A DNA stretch of 64,000 nucleotides from Cyanophora paradoxa (lineage: Eukaryota; Glaucocystophyceae; Cyanophorales; Cyanophoraceae). The translations under genes were made by a program, and so were the position numbers. The stretch is taken from assembly GCA_004431415.1 (NCBI GenBank), contig QPMI01000524.1, positions 186,001-250,000 on the forward strand. The letters run 5' to 3'. Positions 20,877-32,202 of this stretch are shown here, in pieces. Each line of letters begins with the position of its first letter. Within the stretch, counting starts at the first letter, position 1. The notes beneath the pieces are model-generated. The model was not told where the DNA came from and made no database searches. It was given only the letters and a program-made list of their open reading frames with translations.

Positions 20877-22953
20877 ATGCCGCAGACCCTCATCATGAGT
20901 CTCCCAGACGAGCTGTTGTCCAAGGTCATCACCTTGGTGTGCCGGCTTCCGGTCGGGACGGTGGCGCCCGGTGGTTGTTGCTCGTACGCGCAGTCCCTCT
21001 GTGATCAGCCGGAGCATCCCTTGCACTCGAAGCTTGTCGAACGCATCGACGTGCACCTGCTCGTCCCCCTCCGACAAGTTTGCCGTCGGTTCAGGGACCT
21101 GCTGCGGGCGCCGCGAGCCTTCTTCAACCTTCAGACCGAGGAGAGCCGCTCCATGAGGGGGGTGCATTGCCTGGATGACCTGAGCAATGCGTGCATTCGT
21201 GCGGCAGCGGCGGTACCGGGGATCGAGGATGTCTACATGGAGATTTTCCTCCGGGTGCGGCACCAGCTAGCGCTGCAAGCGGAAACCAACACGCCTTCGT
21301 TTCGCAGGAAAGATGCCCCAGAATTCGGCGGCCGTATCCACGGCCCACAGAAGTCGACCTAGAGAAGTCTATCCCAACCTGTGTCTTGTCTCCTCTCAGC
21401 CATTTCCCTTCTTTGTGCGCCATCCGGCTAGCCTTGCATGGGCTGGACAGCCTAGGCTACGTCTTCAGGCCAGAGCAAGTTGCGTGCCTCAGCGGTCCAA
21501 GCTTCGCTAAGCTCTCCTGTCTCGATCTGGATGCATGCGATGGTCTTGTGGGGGACCAGGTTTCGCTCAGCCAGTCAGCATTCGAGTACCTGGCGAGCCA
21601 GGGCCCTGCCCTTGTCGAACTACGGGCAAGCATCCTCTTGGATGCCAATGAGCCACCCATCGCCACCTACCAGGCATTTGACCTCCTGGCAAAAGGGCCG
21701 TTGAAACACCTCCAGCGGCTGCACCTTCAATTTCTCTTCGGCGAACTTTATCCTGCGGAAACTTTCGACGCGCCCGATGCTCTCTGCCCCCTCGCCAGCC
21801 TTCCTTTGAAGTGTGAGCCCCCTTCCCCCCCCCCCCCCCCCCCACACCTGGCACCGGCACCCTTCACACGTGCACGCACGGCCGCAGCTCTCTCTCTCGT
21901 TTTCGCTATTGGAGTCCCTCCGAAGGATCAAGTAGCCGATGGCGAGGAGGTTACTCTTCTGAAGGTCTCCCTAGAGCCGCTCACAGATATCCCCACGCTC
22001 GAGCACCTTGCCATGCGGGCCCGTAACGTTGCCGACTTCTCTCCACTTGCCCGGATGAGTGCCCTGAAGTGTGCGCATATTGGCATCCCCTGCCTCGCTC
22101 CCCCTTCCTGATGGCTTCTTCGAATCCACAGCGCTGCAGATTGACAATGGGGGCGGTTTCTTGGAGGCAGACAGTGTGATCGGAGCCCTCAAGTTCCTCC
22201 CAGCGCTCGCCCAGCTTCAATCACTCATGCTTGATCGAGTCAATGAGGACCCTTTGCCTCTTGTCTCCCTCGCGCCCCGCCTCCGTGCCCTCGACATCAG
22301 TCACATTGGAGACGATGATAAGAAACTGGAGAGCGTGATCGAGCGCTGTACGGAGTTGAGGGCGCGGCCGTGCCACTGCCGCTGCATTCGATCCCTTCTG
22401 AACTCGCGCCCCCCCCCCCCCCCCCCCCCCCCTTCCCATGCAGTTCCTGAGCATCGAGGCCCGCATCTGCAAAGCCTTTGAACCCCAGACCTGGCGCGCC
22501 TTGAGCAAGCTTCACACTCTTCGCTTGTTTGGGTGGGACGGCACTTCAAGTCATGATTGGGAAACACCTCCCTCCGACGTAGACGCGTTGATGAAGGTGC
22601 GGCAGTCAGCAGATCGTCCCCAACTAATCTACCCCAATCTACCCCAATCACTCGCCGGCAGCTTATCGCGGATAACTTGACCGGCCTGCGAGAACTTCAT
22701 TTACGCTGTATGAAGCTACCCCTGCCGTTGGAGCCCAATGTCCTTGCTGCCCTAGGCAGACGCCTTCTCCGCCTTCGAGCTGTGGTTTGCGTTCGAGCCG
22801 GGCACATTCAGCCCAAGCATGTGGTTCAGGAGGTGTGCTGCCCTCCCTCACTCTTTCCTTTGGGCTCAAGCTTGCATGATGAGGGCGAGAGTGCAGGAAA
22901 CGGAGAAAGATCTCGGCCTCTTGGAGAAACGGATCGCAGACCCCATCCTTTGA
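20877..22953 (+). CDS. F-box/LRR-like protein 2 (multi-exon)
   Basis: Exon 1 (20877-21254) encodes an F-box: MSLPDELLSKVITL, then LLVPLRQVCRRFRDLLRAP. A 53 bp intron leads to exon 2 at 21308, with leucine-rich sequence (AKLSCLDLDACDG, AFEYLASQGPALVELRA). Further exons follow short introns that often contain poly-C runs (about 21826 and 22410): PTLEHLAMRARNVADFSPL, LRALDISHIGD, LSKLHTLRLFGW and LTGLRELHLRCMKL. The last exon after GTGTGC...GTGCAG encodes 18 residues (ETEKDLGLLEKRI...) and a TGA stop at 22951. It is a paralogue of the minus-strand gene at 11.2-13.6 kb. A role as a substrate receptor for a ubiquitin ligase is inferred from the family. Confidence 0.75.
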
Positions 22954-24281
22954 GACTTAAGCGTCTCTGGCAGAGCTTGTATTGCCCACAAGCGTGAACT
23001 CATTCGCGGGCAATTTAAATTCGCCAGTCCGTGTCACGATCATGCCATGATCATGTGCACTGTGCATCAGGCGCATGCGTTTTGGCCCAGTGCACACCGG
23101 TATGGGCATTGAAATGTGCATGCATGTATACTATAGCGCTAGCGGAAACGGCGGAACCAATGCATAGCCACAGCTGCAGATGCATTTGCACTAGCTGCTG
23201 CAGCTGCAAGCTACAGCTGAGTGTGTGATCATGATCATCATTGCAAATTGAAATTGCATCTTGCAGTGACATTCGATTCAAGCCTGCATTCAAGTGCTAC
23301 GGTGGCCTGCACATGCTTTCAGGATATCGATATCGATAAGGCGCTTGAGCAAGTTATCCCGTATCTTCCGATTCGGCGAATTAAACATCTAGATCTTCAC
23401 ACCGGTACCCATGGCGAAGTCGATCTTGGAAGGAAGCGCGAGCCAGAGTCCGAGAAGTACCGTCATCCTCCGAAATCTGTACATTCGTAATAGTTAATCT
23501 GATGCAAAGCACTTTAAGTTTATTCAGAGAAATGAAGACAAATCACCGAAACGAGCGCCCCGGCTAGCTAGCGCCCCGGCCCGCCGCCATCGCGCCCTTG
23601 CGCCCCGTGCCCCCCGCTGCGGTCCTCCGGCGCCCAGCCCTCAGCACCCTGTGTGCCCAGCAGCCCTCGATATTAGCTAGCGCCCCGCCGCCATCGCGCC
23701 CCTGCGCCCCGTGCCCCCCGCTGCGGTCCTCCAGCGCCCAGCCTGGCAGCCCTCAGCACCCTGTGTGCCCAGCCGCCCTCTATTAGCTTTTTTTTTTGGA
23801 AAAGCCCCTGGGGGGCATATCAGTATATTAGTTAACGTTAGGCCAGCCCCGCGTATGTCCCCGCTGGGGGGCCAAAAAAGACGGACTGTGAACATGCTAA
23901 GGTTGCTGTGGAGCTGTGCGAGTACTACGGTGACTGCAGGTTAACGTTGGTGCGGGCCACGAAGGTGCAGATATCGATGCGGGTGGGTGGACTTGAAAGG
24001 GGGAGGTGGTAGCGGTAGTGAGGTAGCAGTATTGAGGGGGGGGCGAAGGGGGGGGGGTAGCTATAGGCCTCAGCTATATATAGGCCTCAGGCCGCGGCGG
24101 GCCGCTGCGAGCGCGGCCTGCCGGCAGGGGCCCGCAGCTATATATAGGCCTCAGGCCGCGGTGGGCCGCTGTGCGCGGGCGCGGCCTGCGGCCTGCCCGA
24201 CTTTCCGGTACCCGGAAAGTTCACGACCGCAAGGTCGTCGCGCCGCATAGGCGTCTCTGCTGCTCGTCAGAGCCTCTCCCG
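22954..24281. other. Spacer with duplicated fragments
   Basis: Holds a ~200 bp segment (about 23322-23520) related to 30778-30960, a ~105 bp GC-rich tandem pair (about 23570-23670 and 23680-23780), and two ~70 bp units with CTATATATAGGCCTCAGGCC (about 24062-24190). Between 23200 and 23480 a short plus-strand frame could be an exon remnant. No intact gene is supported. Confidence 0.45.
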
Positions 24282-26582
24282 ATGTCCACTGCATCTCTGG
24301 TGCGTGCCGGACCGCGGCGGTGCCCGCTGCGACGGTCGGCCGACACTTTCCCCAGATTCCCGGCATCGGCTCGCTAGGCGTCAAGCCAGGCGTGCCCGGA
24401 CAGACACCTCGCCCTGCTTCCTCATCGACGAACTCGCGCTCCTCGAGCTCGGACGACATGATGACCGATGGACCGGCCCCGCCGTCGGGACTACCAGCTC
24501 CGATCAACCCGGCGAACTCGTCGGCACAGGCCGGCTACACCGAAGTTGTCCCCTACGGCAAGACAGCCGAGTCCCGACTCCAGTCCTACAATGCGGCACT
24601 GTTCGCTTACAAGGAAGCGTGCAAGCCTTTCATTCCCGGCTGCAACTTCCAGAACCGCGACCCGTCCAAGCGGGAGATCATGCTTCACCTCGAGCAACAG
24701 CTCAAGCTACACGGCCTTGCCAGCAAGGTCGTTGTCACGGAGAACTACCCGGTGTCCAACAACTTCGCCTTCTGCGTGCGGCAGCTCGACGACAAGGCCG
24801 CCGTTTACAAGACGATAGAGGAGCTGCGAGAGCTCGACATTCGGGACCTCAACAATGACCGGTGCACGTGCTCGCACCCGTGCGCGCGCTCACCGCCTCT
24901 CACTCCACCCTTGCTCAGGATTCACTTCGAGTCCACCATTCTCATCGAGGACCGCGAGAACCCGACACTCGCGTTCCACGGCATGCCGCCTCTCTGTACG
25001 CCCTGCCGCGCTGCGGAGCCCTGCGCGCACGTGCCTTACCCTGCTGTCGCCCCTCTCTCGCAGACGGCCGCGGAGAGAAGAAAACGGACAAGCACACGCA
25101 CATCCGCCATGAGGAGTGCAAGGAAAAGGTGGCGGCGTTCATCGTCAACGCCTTCACCTCCGCGAAGCTCCCGCGTCCGGACCCGGTGGAGGTCCAGAAC
25201 GAGATCCTCGGCATCGGATATGAGGCCTCGACTTTCGCGCAAGACCGCCAGGAGCGGCTCAACGCCCGCCCGGTCCTCTTCGCTGCCATGCCTCGCAAGG
25301 TGCGCACCTGATGGCGCCCACACCCCGCGCCCGGTTTCTTAAGCTGACGAGAATCTGCTCGGGCAGTACGCGGACGTGCTCCTGGCAATGTCGAAGGACT
25401 ACGCGATCCTTGAAAGCGAGCACCCGGTCTGCATCCGCGACGTAACGGCGACCGGGGAACAACGGCTCCCGCTCAGCGAGTACCCCAAGGACGCCATCGT
25501 GCTGCTAATGACCGCCCCCAAGGGCCGCCGCCCGGACGGCTCGCTGGTGCGCGCACCGCCCCACGTGCCCGCGCATGCGTGCACCAACGCCGACGCCGGA
25601 CGGGCGCGCCCCCAGGTCGTTCACTTTCTCCGCCACTGCGGCGTGGAGAACATCCACCACTGGGAGATCTTCTACGTCGAATCGACCTCGCAGGCGCCCT
25701 TCGCCCTCCGCCTCGTCCTCCGCAACCCGGACTTCGAGCGCTACGTCAACTCTTCTTTCTTTGCTGCGCACCCGCTGGGCAACTCCCGGCCTCGCTGGCG
25801 CGTCGGCGGCCTCAACACGCTCGACATCCGCTTCCGCCTCATTCCGGCGCCCGCCGGCGAGCCTCTCGGCAACATCTGTACCTCGGTGCGCGCGACGCCC
25901 CGCCGCGTCTATGCGTCGCGAACTCGCGCACACACACTCCGTTACAGGCGTGCTGCATCATGGACGACCCGTACGGCCACCCCTGGGCGAACCGGTGGAA
26001 GTGCCCCAAGGCGCAAGACGACTTCATCAAGAAGACCGCCGACTACGCGGCCGCCAAGGCAGTGCGTGTCTGCGGCGCGCCCGCGGGCTCCGCGGTGGCG
26101 AAAGCGGCCGCCGAAGCGGCTCGGGCGGCCGCCGCGCGCTCCGCCACCGACACCTTCCGGACGGACCTCGCGCGCACGCGCGCCGCCGTCAACACCGACG
26201 CTGATGCCGACAGCGACAACGACGACCGCGCCTCCGTCGTGTCCGCCGCCTCCGTCAGCACCACGAGCAGCGCGGTCCGCCGCTTCAGCCTCCTCGACAT
26301 GCAACGCCCGGTCCACCGGCACCAGTCTCCGTCCGAGGCGAGCCCCGCGCGCCCGCCCATCGCTTTCGGAATGACCGACCCCGCTGCCCGCAGATGCGTC
26401 GCAACGAGCGCCGTGCGGCTGAGCGCGAAGCCGCCGCCGCCGCCGCTGCCGCCGGCACGATGCCGGCCCCGCCAGCCCCGCGCCAACAGACCGGCCGCGA
26501 GAGCAAGCGCCGACTCGCCCAGAAGGCCGCGGAGATCGCCGCCAACAAGGCGGCCAAACGCTACCTCAACCAGGCAGCGTAG
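24282..26582 (+). CDS. Unknown multi-exon protein
   Basis: Not recognised. The first exon is only 18 nt (24282-24299, MSTASL), followed by a 56 bp GT-AG intron. Exon 2 (24356 to about 24859) carries a serine-rich stretch and then a folded-looking region (SRLQSYNAALFAYKEACKPF, VSNNFAFCVRQLDDKAAVYK). Later exons hold IHFESTILIEDREN, a K/H-rich segment, VVHFLRHCGVENIHHWEIFY and FERYVNSSFFAAHPLGNSRP, with VGGLNTLDIRFRLIPAP in the same exon. After these come an alanine-rich exon and a basic C-terminal exon (RRNERRAAEREAA) ending at TAG 26580. One intron (after IHFESTILIEDRENPTLAFH) appears to use a GC donor. Length is about 600 residues. Six to seven short introns argue for a host gene. It is not obviously related to the gene at 28.2 kb. 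Confidence 0.6.
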
Positions 26583-28213
26583 CCCCGACGGCGGGAGGCT
26601 CCGGCTCACGGCCGCCCGGAGCTATCGAGCAGCTAGCTCCTTTCCTCTCCTGTGCAGGAGACCCTTTCTCTAGCTATCTTTCCTTTCCTTGGACAATCTT
26701 TTCTTTCAGTCGAATGAACCTTCACGTCTACAACAGTAGATTTCATGGGGCTGTGCCCCTAGCCTGGAACTGATGTTCTCCTCCCCGGGCTCAGCCCCTA
26801 ATGTGAACGCGAAGGCCTTTTTGGAAGTTTTTTGCCTTCGTCCCCTGCAATATAGATAGGCAGAGGGGGGGGGGGGGGGGGGGTTCGGAGTGGGGGGGGG
26901 CGGGGCTAGGACGAGGGTGCGCGCATAGGTAAGGACGCGCCCGCTCAGGACCCCACGGCGGCGACGGGAGCGGGAGGAGGCCAAGCTGGAGGAGACTCGA
27001 ACGCGGCGTCGGCAGGGCCCAGCCGGGCCCGTAAGGCCGAGGTTTAGGAGCTTCGGCTCCCCACGTTCGGCCAGCGACGACCTGCTCCCAACACCCGCCG
27101 CACCCGTGGACTTGGGCGGCGCGATTCAAGACCCAGCGCAACAATCCTGAACCTACCCTCCCATCTCCCCCTCCCCACCTCCTCTCTCAACTCCCCCCCT
27201 CACGAGCGACCCGCGGCCATGTTTTAGAACCAGCAAGAGGGCATCTAGGACCGTGTAGCTCAGCATGCCTACGCCTCCTACTTGAGGACCGGCGCATATT
27301 ATGTGTTGGGGGCGACCTGTCGGCTACAGCTTCAGCATCAGCTCGACTACGACAACAAGCTATAGAACCGAGCTCGCCCTTTTCCTCAGTGTAGCTTGGC
27401 TTTCCCAGTATCCGGTAGGCGTGGAGCGGGGGACTGCTGTCATGTGTGTACGAATGGAGCAGACTTTCCAAAAAAAAGGCCTGCGGCCTGCCCGGCCGCG
27501 CCGGCCGCGGCAGAGGATCATCGGATCATGAGCTAGCTATAGGCTAAGCGCTAGCGCTAGCTGCGCGCCGCGGCCAGCGCCTATATATAGCTACTAGGCT
27601 AGGCCTGCAGCTGCCGGCAGGCCCTAGGGGACCCTCGGAGGGGGTGGGCCTCCCAAATTCCCAATGCGCGCCGCCCTCTATATATAGCTAGCCCCGGCGC
27701 CCCGCGCCGCCGGGTGCCGCCCTACTAGGCTAGCCTATAGCGCTAGCCTATAGCTAGTATACGTAGCTAGCTATATAGCGCCAGCTGCATGCACTGCGGC
27801 ATTTACATGCCCCATATGCATGCGCACTGCGGCATATATATATGCATGCCGCCGGCACCGCCGCGCCGCGCCGCGCCCCCGGCCCTGCAGCCCGTGCCCC
27901 GGCCCGGCCCATCGATGTCATGATCATGATGGTAAGTATACGTATACCACCGCCGGCGGTTTGATTTGTGATTGCTTTGTTGTCCTTAATATCACTACCT
28001 ACGGGGGGTTCGCCCCACGTGCACGTGCGCGCACTGTAGTCTCTCAAAAAAAATCGTCGAGTCGGTTTGACGGTATACGTATACGGTACCCCCAGCGCTT
28101 GCTGAGGCAGCTGAGCAGCTGAGGCAGCTGAGCGACGCTTGATCGTGAGCGACAGCCGTCGCTCGCCGTGTTTTAGCGTTTAGCTAAGCCAGCTTTAGCG
28201 CTTGACCCTCATC
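26583..28213. other. Palindrome- and GC-rich spacer
   Basis: Includes a G run near 26865-26882, a C-rich pyrimidine tract (27140-27210), CTATATATAGCTAG-type palindromes (27540-27780) and GCATGC/CCGGCG repeats. Frames on both strands are low complexity. No gene is supported. Confidence 0.45.
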
Positions 28214-30046
28214 ATGTTCGCGGGAAAGAAGCGGAAGGCGTCCCTCGACGCCGATAGAAAGCTGGCAGCGCTTCACAAGAGATACAGCAAGCTGGTCTTC
28301 TTCCCCTGGGACCTGGTGCGCACGACCGCCGCCGAGCGAACGCTGCTTACGCCACGGCACGCGCCGCTAGCTACCTGTCGAGGTGCTCTGCATGATTATG
28401 CAGCGGCTTGACGTCCTCAGCGCCTCCCGCTTCCGCCAGTCTTCTCCGGTCATCTGGCGCAGGGTGCGTGCACCTGGGAGCGGCGAGCTGCTGCGGCTCC
28501 TGTTCCTGCGCGGGTGCTCACTCGCCGCCAGCTGCCGCTCGGCGATGGCACCACCGCGGCTCCCTGGCTCCCGACCACGGCGACCATTTCAATTGGCGCC
28601 GACGTGCGCCCCCCGAGCCTGCCGGCCACCGGCACTGTGGTGGCGGACGCCTTCGTTGACTGCATGCACGCCGTGCGAGCGCCGCATCTAGATCTGCCCC
28701 GCCTGCACGCACGGGCGAGCTCATGCGCATCGGCAGGCCTGCGCGATCTTGCTGGAGAACCGGTACTTCGCCCGCGCGGACAGCCTGCGCATCGTCTGGT
28801 GCCGGCCGTCGGCGTCCAAGTGCCCCGAAAGCGGCGACTACCACTGCTCCGACCGGTTGTCCGCCCCGATGCTCGAGTCCCTCAAGCGGCGGCCCAACAA
28901 GATGGTCGACGTGCGATTCACGGCCGCTACGAACTCTCCCCACAAGAGCGGCGGGGCGCGCGTCGGCTACATCTCGGCCACGGTGCCGCTTGGCGGTGCC
29001 TACGTCGACTCCTGCCTACTGTCTTCCTGGCAGCCGGGCTGTGTGAAGAACGTGCGCGCCTGCTTGCCGCCCGCGCTCGGTCCGGCACCCGCAGACGCCG
29101 CGCGCTTAGCTCGACGCCATCGTCGGCTTCATGAACTTCAGCGCCGTCGAGGCCGCCGCCTCCGCATCCGCCGAGGACCCTGCGATTACGACGACGACCG
29201 TGCGGGCCCTCGCGATCGCGGGACAGGGCGCCGTGGCCGGCGAGGCCACGGGACCGTACCGCCAGTGCACGTGGCTCGCCCGCGCGTTCAAAGAACATGT
29301 CGCCGCCGCCGGCCGCCCCTGCCCCTTCCGGGCCCGCTCGTTCTTCTTCGGCGTCCACACTTGGCATCCGGACGACGGTGAAAAACCCCGGAAGGACGCG
29401 ATGCTGCAGCTGATCGAGGACCTCTCCGACGTCCTCGCCTCGCGCATCCTCGTAGCGCGCGGCGCTGACCGCGCCAAACCCGAGCTCCGCCTCTTCCAAC
29501 AACAGACCGACCGCACCCACGCGAAACCGGTCATCAAGGCCGATGCGCCCTTGTCCTTCCTGCGCTTCGGCGCGCGGCTCCTCCAGCGCACCGTGGAAAA
29601 GTTCGACCAGGCCTGCGACCTCAAGTTTGTCTTCGAGGGGTGCGCGCCCCCACCCTGCCCCGCCCCTCCCCACGCTCACAAAAGCACGTCGCGCGCGCAG
29701 TATCGATGTCGGGACGTTGACGGGGTGCAGCGGCCTCTACGATGCGCTCACAGCGCGCACCGGCTTCACGGAGCTCGTCTTCCTTAACTGCGCCATGCGG
29801 ACGGCGACGGCGACTGCGGTGTGGCCTGCCCACGCCAATGGCATGTTTTTGCTCGTGCGATCCGGCATCCTGCGGCCCGAGGCGAGGCTGTACGTCCGCG
29901 CCAAGTGGGATCCATGCTCGGCCGAGGTGCCGGAGTCCCAGACCCCCCTCCTCGTGCCCCTTACCGGCTGCCGGCTCTTGGCCCTGGAGAACATGAGCCC
30001 AAATCTCCTCGAGTTCCGTTGGCCGCGTTCCAAGCATCGCTTCTAA
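28214..30046 (+). CDS. Unknown multi-exon protein with F-box-like N-terminus
   Basis: Exon 1 (from ATG 28214) and exon 2 join across a GT-AG intron to give FFPWDLVLCMIMQRLDVLSA, continuing RFRQSSPVIWRR. This resembles an F-box (start motif, LD in the middle, R-rich end with W). Later exons encode a region with LLENRYFARADSLRIVWCRP and GYISATVPLGGAYVDSC, and then FMNFSAVEAAASASAEDP, a W/H-containing region (FFFGVHTWHPDDGEKPRKD) and LRFGARLLQRTVEKF. The last exon has TGFTELVFLNCAMR and ends SKHRF-stop at 30046. Introns are 60-80 bp and phases fit. The F-box call is tentative; the rest has no recognised domain. A copy of the last-exon end lies downstream at 30111. Confidence 0.6.
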
Positions 30047-30110
30047 CTAGTAAACAGTATACGTAGGTCATCGATGTCATTGTGCTTTCCGGTCTTTTTT
30101 CGTGCTCTTG

Positions 30111-30362
30111 GCCGAGGTGCCGGAGTCCCAGGCCCCCCTCCTCGTGCCCCTTACCGGCTGCCGGCTCTTGGCCCTTGAGAACATGAGCCCAAATCTCCTC
30201 GAGTTCCCGTGGCCGCGTTCCAAGCATCGCTTCAGGAAGTGTGCGGCCGTCCCTCACTCTTACCTTTGGGCTAGAGCTTGCATGATGAGGGCCGAGAGTG
30301 CAGAAAACGGAGAAAGATCTCGGCCTCTTGGAGAAACGGATTGCAGACCCCATCCTTTGATT
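30111..30362 (+). pseudogene. Chimeric fragment: ends of two different genes joined
   Basis: Positions 30111-30234 repeat the end of the 28.2-30.0 kb gene (29921-30044), with a single base insertion near the end. From 30235 to 30362 the sequence matches the last intron and last exon of F-box gene 2 (22830-22953). The joint falls at a shared TTCAGGA. The splice phases no longer fit, so the fragment looks non-functional. Confidence 0.75.
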
Positions 30363-30970
30363 GGGTATTGTTTAGATTCCACGCTTTGGCAGTGTTCACA
30401 CTTTGATTGCATGTTTGTTTTCTAGATGTACCTGTGAGGATTAGAGTTGAGAGTCAAGCGTTTCTGGCAGAGCTTACAATTGTACTGGCTATAACATTGA
30501 ACTCATTTGTGGACAATTTAGATTCGGTACGTTCCGGTTCCGGTCCAGATCCATGGGCATGCATGAACAATTATAGGGGAAACAGCGGAACCAATTGCAT
30601 GCAAGTATGCATGCATGCATGAATATTATAATTATAGGGGACACAGCGGAACCAATTGCAATGTATAGCAAGCATGTGCAAACAGTTGAAATTGCCATGA
30701 CATTCAATTGCAAGCGCTAGCTATATAGCCTCTAATAAGCTAGTCTGCATTCAACTGCTGCGGTGGCCTGCTTTCAGGATATCGATATCGATGAGGCGCT
30801 TGCGCAAGTTATCCCATATCTTCGGATTCGGCGAATTAAACATCGCCATGCCCAAGGCGAAGTCTTTGAAGGAGGCGCGAGCCAGAGTCCGAGAAGTACC
30901 GTCATCCTTCGAAATCTGTACATTCGTTAGTTATATAATTAATCAAGATCTGATGCAAAGCACTTTAATT
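30363..30970. repeat. Spacer with duplicate of the 23.3 kb fragment
   Basis: 30778-30960 is related to 23322-23520: both have GGATATCGATATCGAT, GGCGCTTG.GCAAGTTATCCC, ATTCGGCGAATTAAACATC and GTCCGAGAAGTACCGTCATC. Small insertions and deletions separate them. The rest holds ATGCATGC repeats and GGAACCAATTGC copies. Confidence 0.65.
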
Positions 30971-31282
30971 CTATTCAGAGGAATGAAGGCGAATCACCGA
31001 AACGAGCAACTCCGAAGGAATCTTGCGAAGGCTGAGCGGGGGATCGGCGTGCACGACGTCGAAATCAACGAGTTTGGTGGCAAAGTACTTCGTCTTCCCG
31101 TCCTGCGTGACTTCGACATCTGCGAGGTAGGCTGCAAGCTGGAACGGCTTATCGTTCATGTTCAGCGGGTCCATCTTGGTTGAAGCATCAAAAACGTCCA
31201 CTGAGATCGGGCAAAAGCTTGGGATATACGTATACTTCGAATTCCCGACCTCTGTGCCCAAGATGTACTTCTCTCCTTTCAC
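30971..31282 (-). CDS. Unknown protein fragment (possible exon)
   Basis: A 103-codon minus-strand frame with normal-looking composition (EKYILGTEVGNSKYTYIPSF, KYFATKLVDFDVVHA). Not recognised. It overlaps no stronger frame and could be one exon of a minus-strand gene; its start is uncertain. Confidence 0.35.
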   Translation of the reverse strand: MKGEKYILGTEVGNSKYTYIPSFCPISVDVFDASTKMDPLNMNDKPFQLAAYLADVEVTQDGKTKYFATKLVDFDVVHADPPLSLRKIPSELLVSVIRLHSSE

Positions 31283-31318
31283 AAGGAACAGCTCGCCCCG
31301 TGAGCCAGTGATGCAATA

Positions 31319-31884
31319 TCACAGGTCGATGTGCAATATGCAAACGATGGTGGAGCTGGGGCTATGCGAGCATTGGCCTCCGGGCTGGCGAGACTCTCAA
31401 AGCTTGAACAGTGGAGCTTCGGTGTAGAAGGTTCTTTCCGTGAGGAACTGGACAGCTCCTGCCTGGTGACACTGATAAGCCACCCGGCCCTCAAAAAGCT
31501 CGACCTCAAGCGCCTTCTATATAGCAGACCCTTTGGAAACATCTTCCACGTGTGTAAAACGAAGTCAATATTATTATCCACAATATTAACTCTCCATCAC
31601 TGCAGGCAATCGCTCGGGCCAGATCTCTGTTTTATGTGCGTCTGCACATAAAGTTTCCACATACAACATGCATTGAGGACCTCGACGATATTTATGAGCT
31701 GCATGAATCACAGCTGACGTCGAAAAGCTTGCGCAATATTAATTGCAAGCCAGCGGTGAAATTAATCTTTCACATGCATGGAAGCCTGGAGCAGCAAGCA
31801 GCAAACTGCTTTCGTAATTGGTTTGAAATTGATTCTCCGTCGATGTCGCTTTCTGTGAACCTGAAAAGAGTGATTGGAACCTAG
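31319..31884 (+). CDS. LRR-like fragment, two exons (3' part of a gene)
   Basis: An exon with leucine-rich character (LSKLEQWSFGVEGS, HPALKKLDLKRLL) joins across a GT-AG intron (GTGTGTAAAA to CACTGCAG, about 31550-31608) to an exon running AIARARSLFYVRLHIKF to a TAG stop near 31884. The style matches the F-box/LRR genes nearby. No F-box exon is visible directly upstream, so this may be a partial copy. Confidence 0.45.
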
Positions 31885-31989
31885 TGTACTCGAGCTGGCA
31901 TGCGCATGCATATGCATGCAGGAAGCTCGAGCTCGCGATCGAGCATCCAATAGGAGCGTACCCCCCGGAGCCTAGCCTGCCTAGAGCTG

Positions 31990-32130
31990 CTATAGCTAGT
32001 TAAAGGCTGGGCACCCTCCCGCCCACTGGGGCAGCCCCGGGGCAGGCACCCTCCCGCCCACTGGGGCAGCCCCCGGGCCCGCCCCAGAGCCTACCGCGCG
32101 GTTGCAGCCGCCCGGCCCCCCCCCCCCCCC
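31990..32130. repeat. 35 bp tandem pair and poly-C run
   Basis: GGCACCCTCCCGCCCACTGG plus GGCAGCCCC occurs twice (about 32008 and 32044), followed by a C run at about 32117-32130. Confidence 0.7.
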
Positions 32131-32202
32131 TTCCCCCCTCCCCCTGAACTTGGAAGCAATTAACGGCTTGCGCCGAAAAAGAAGGCTGGGCGCGCGATTA
32201 GC

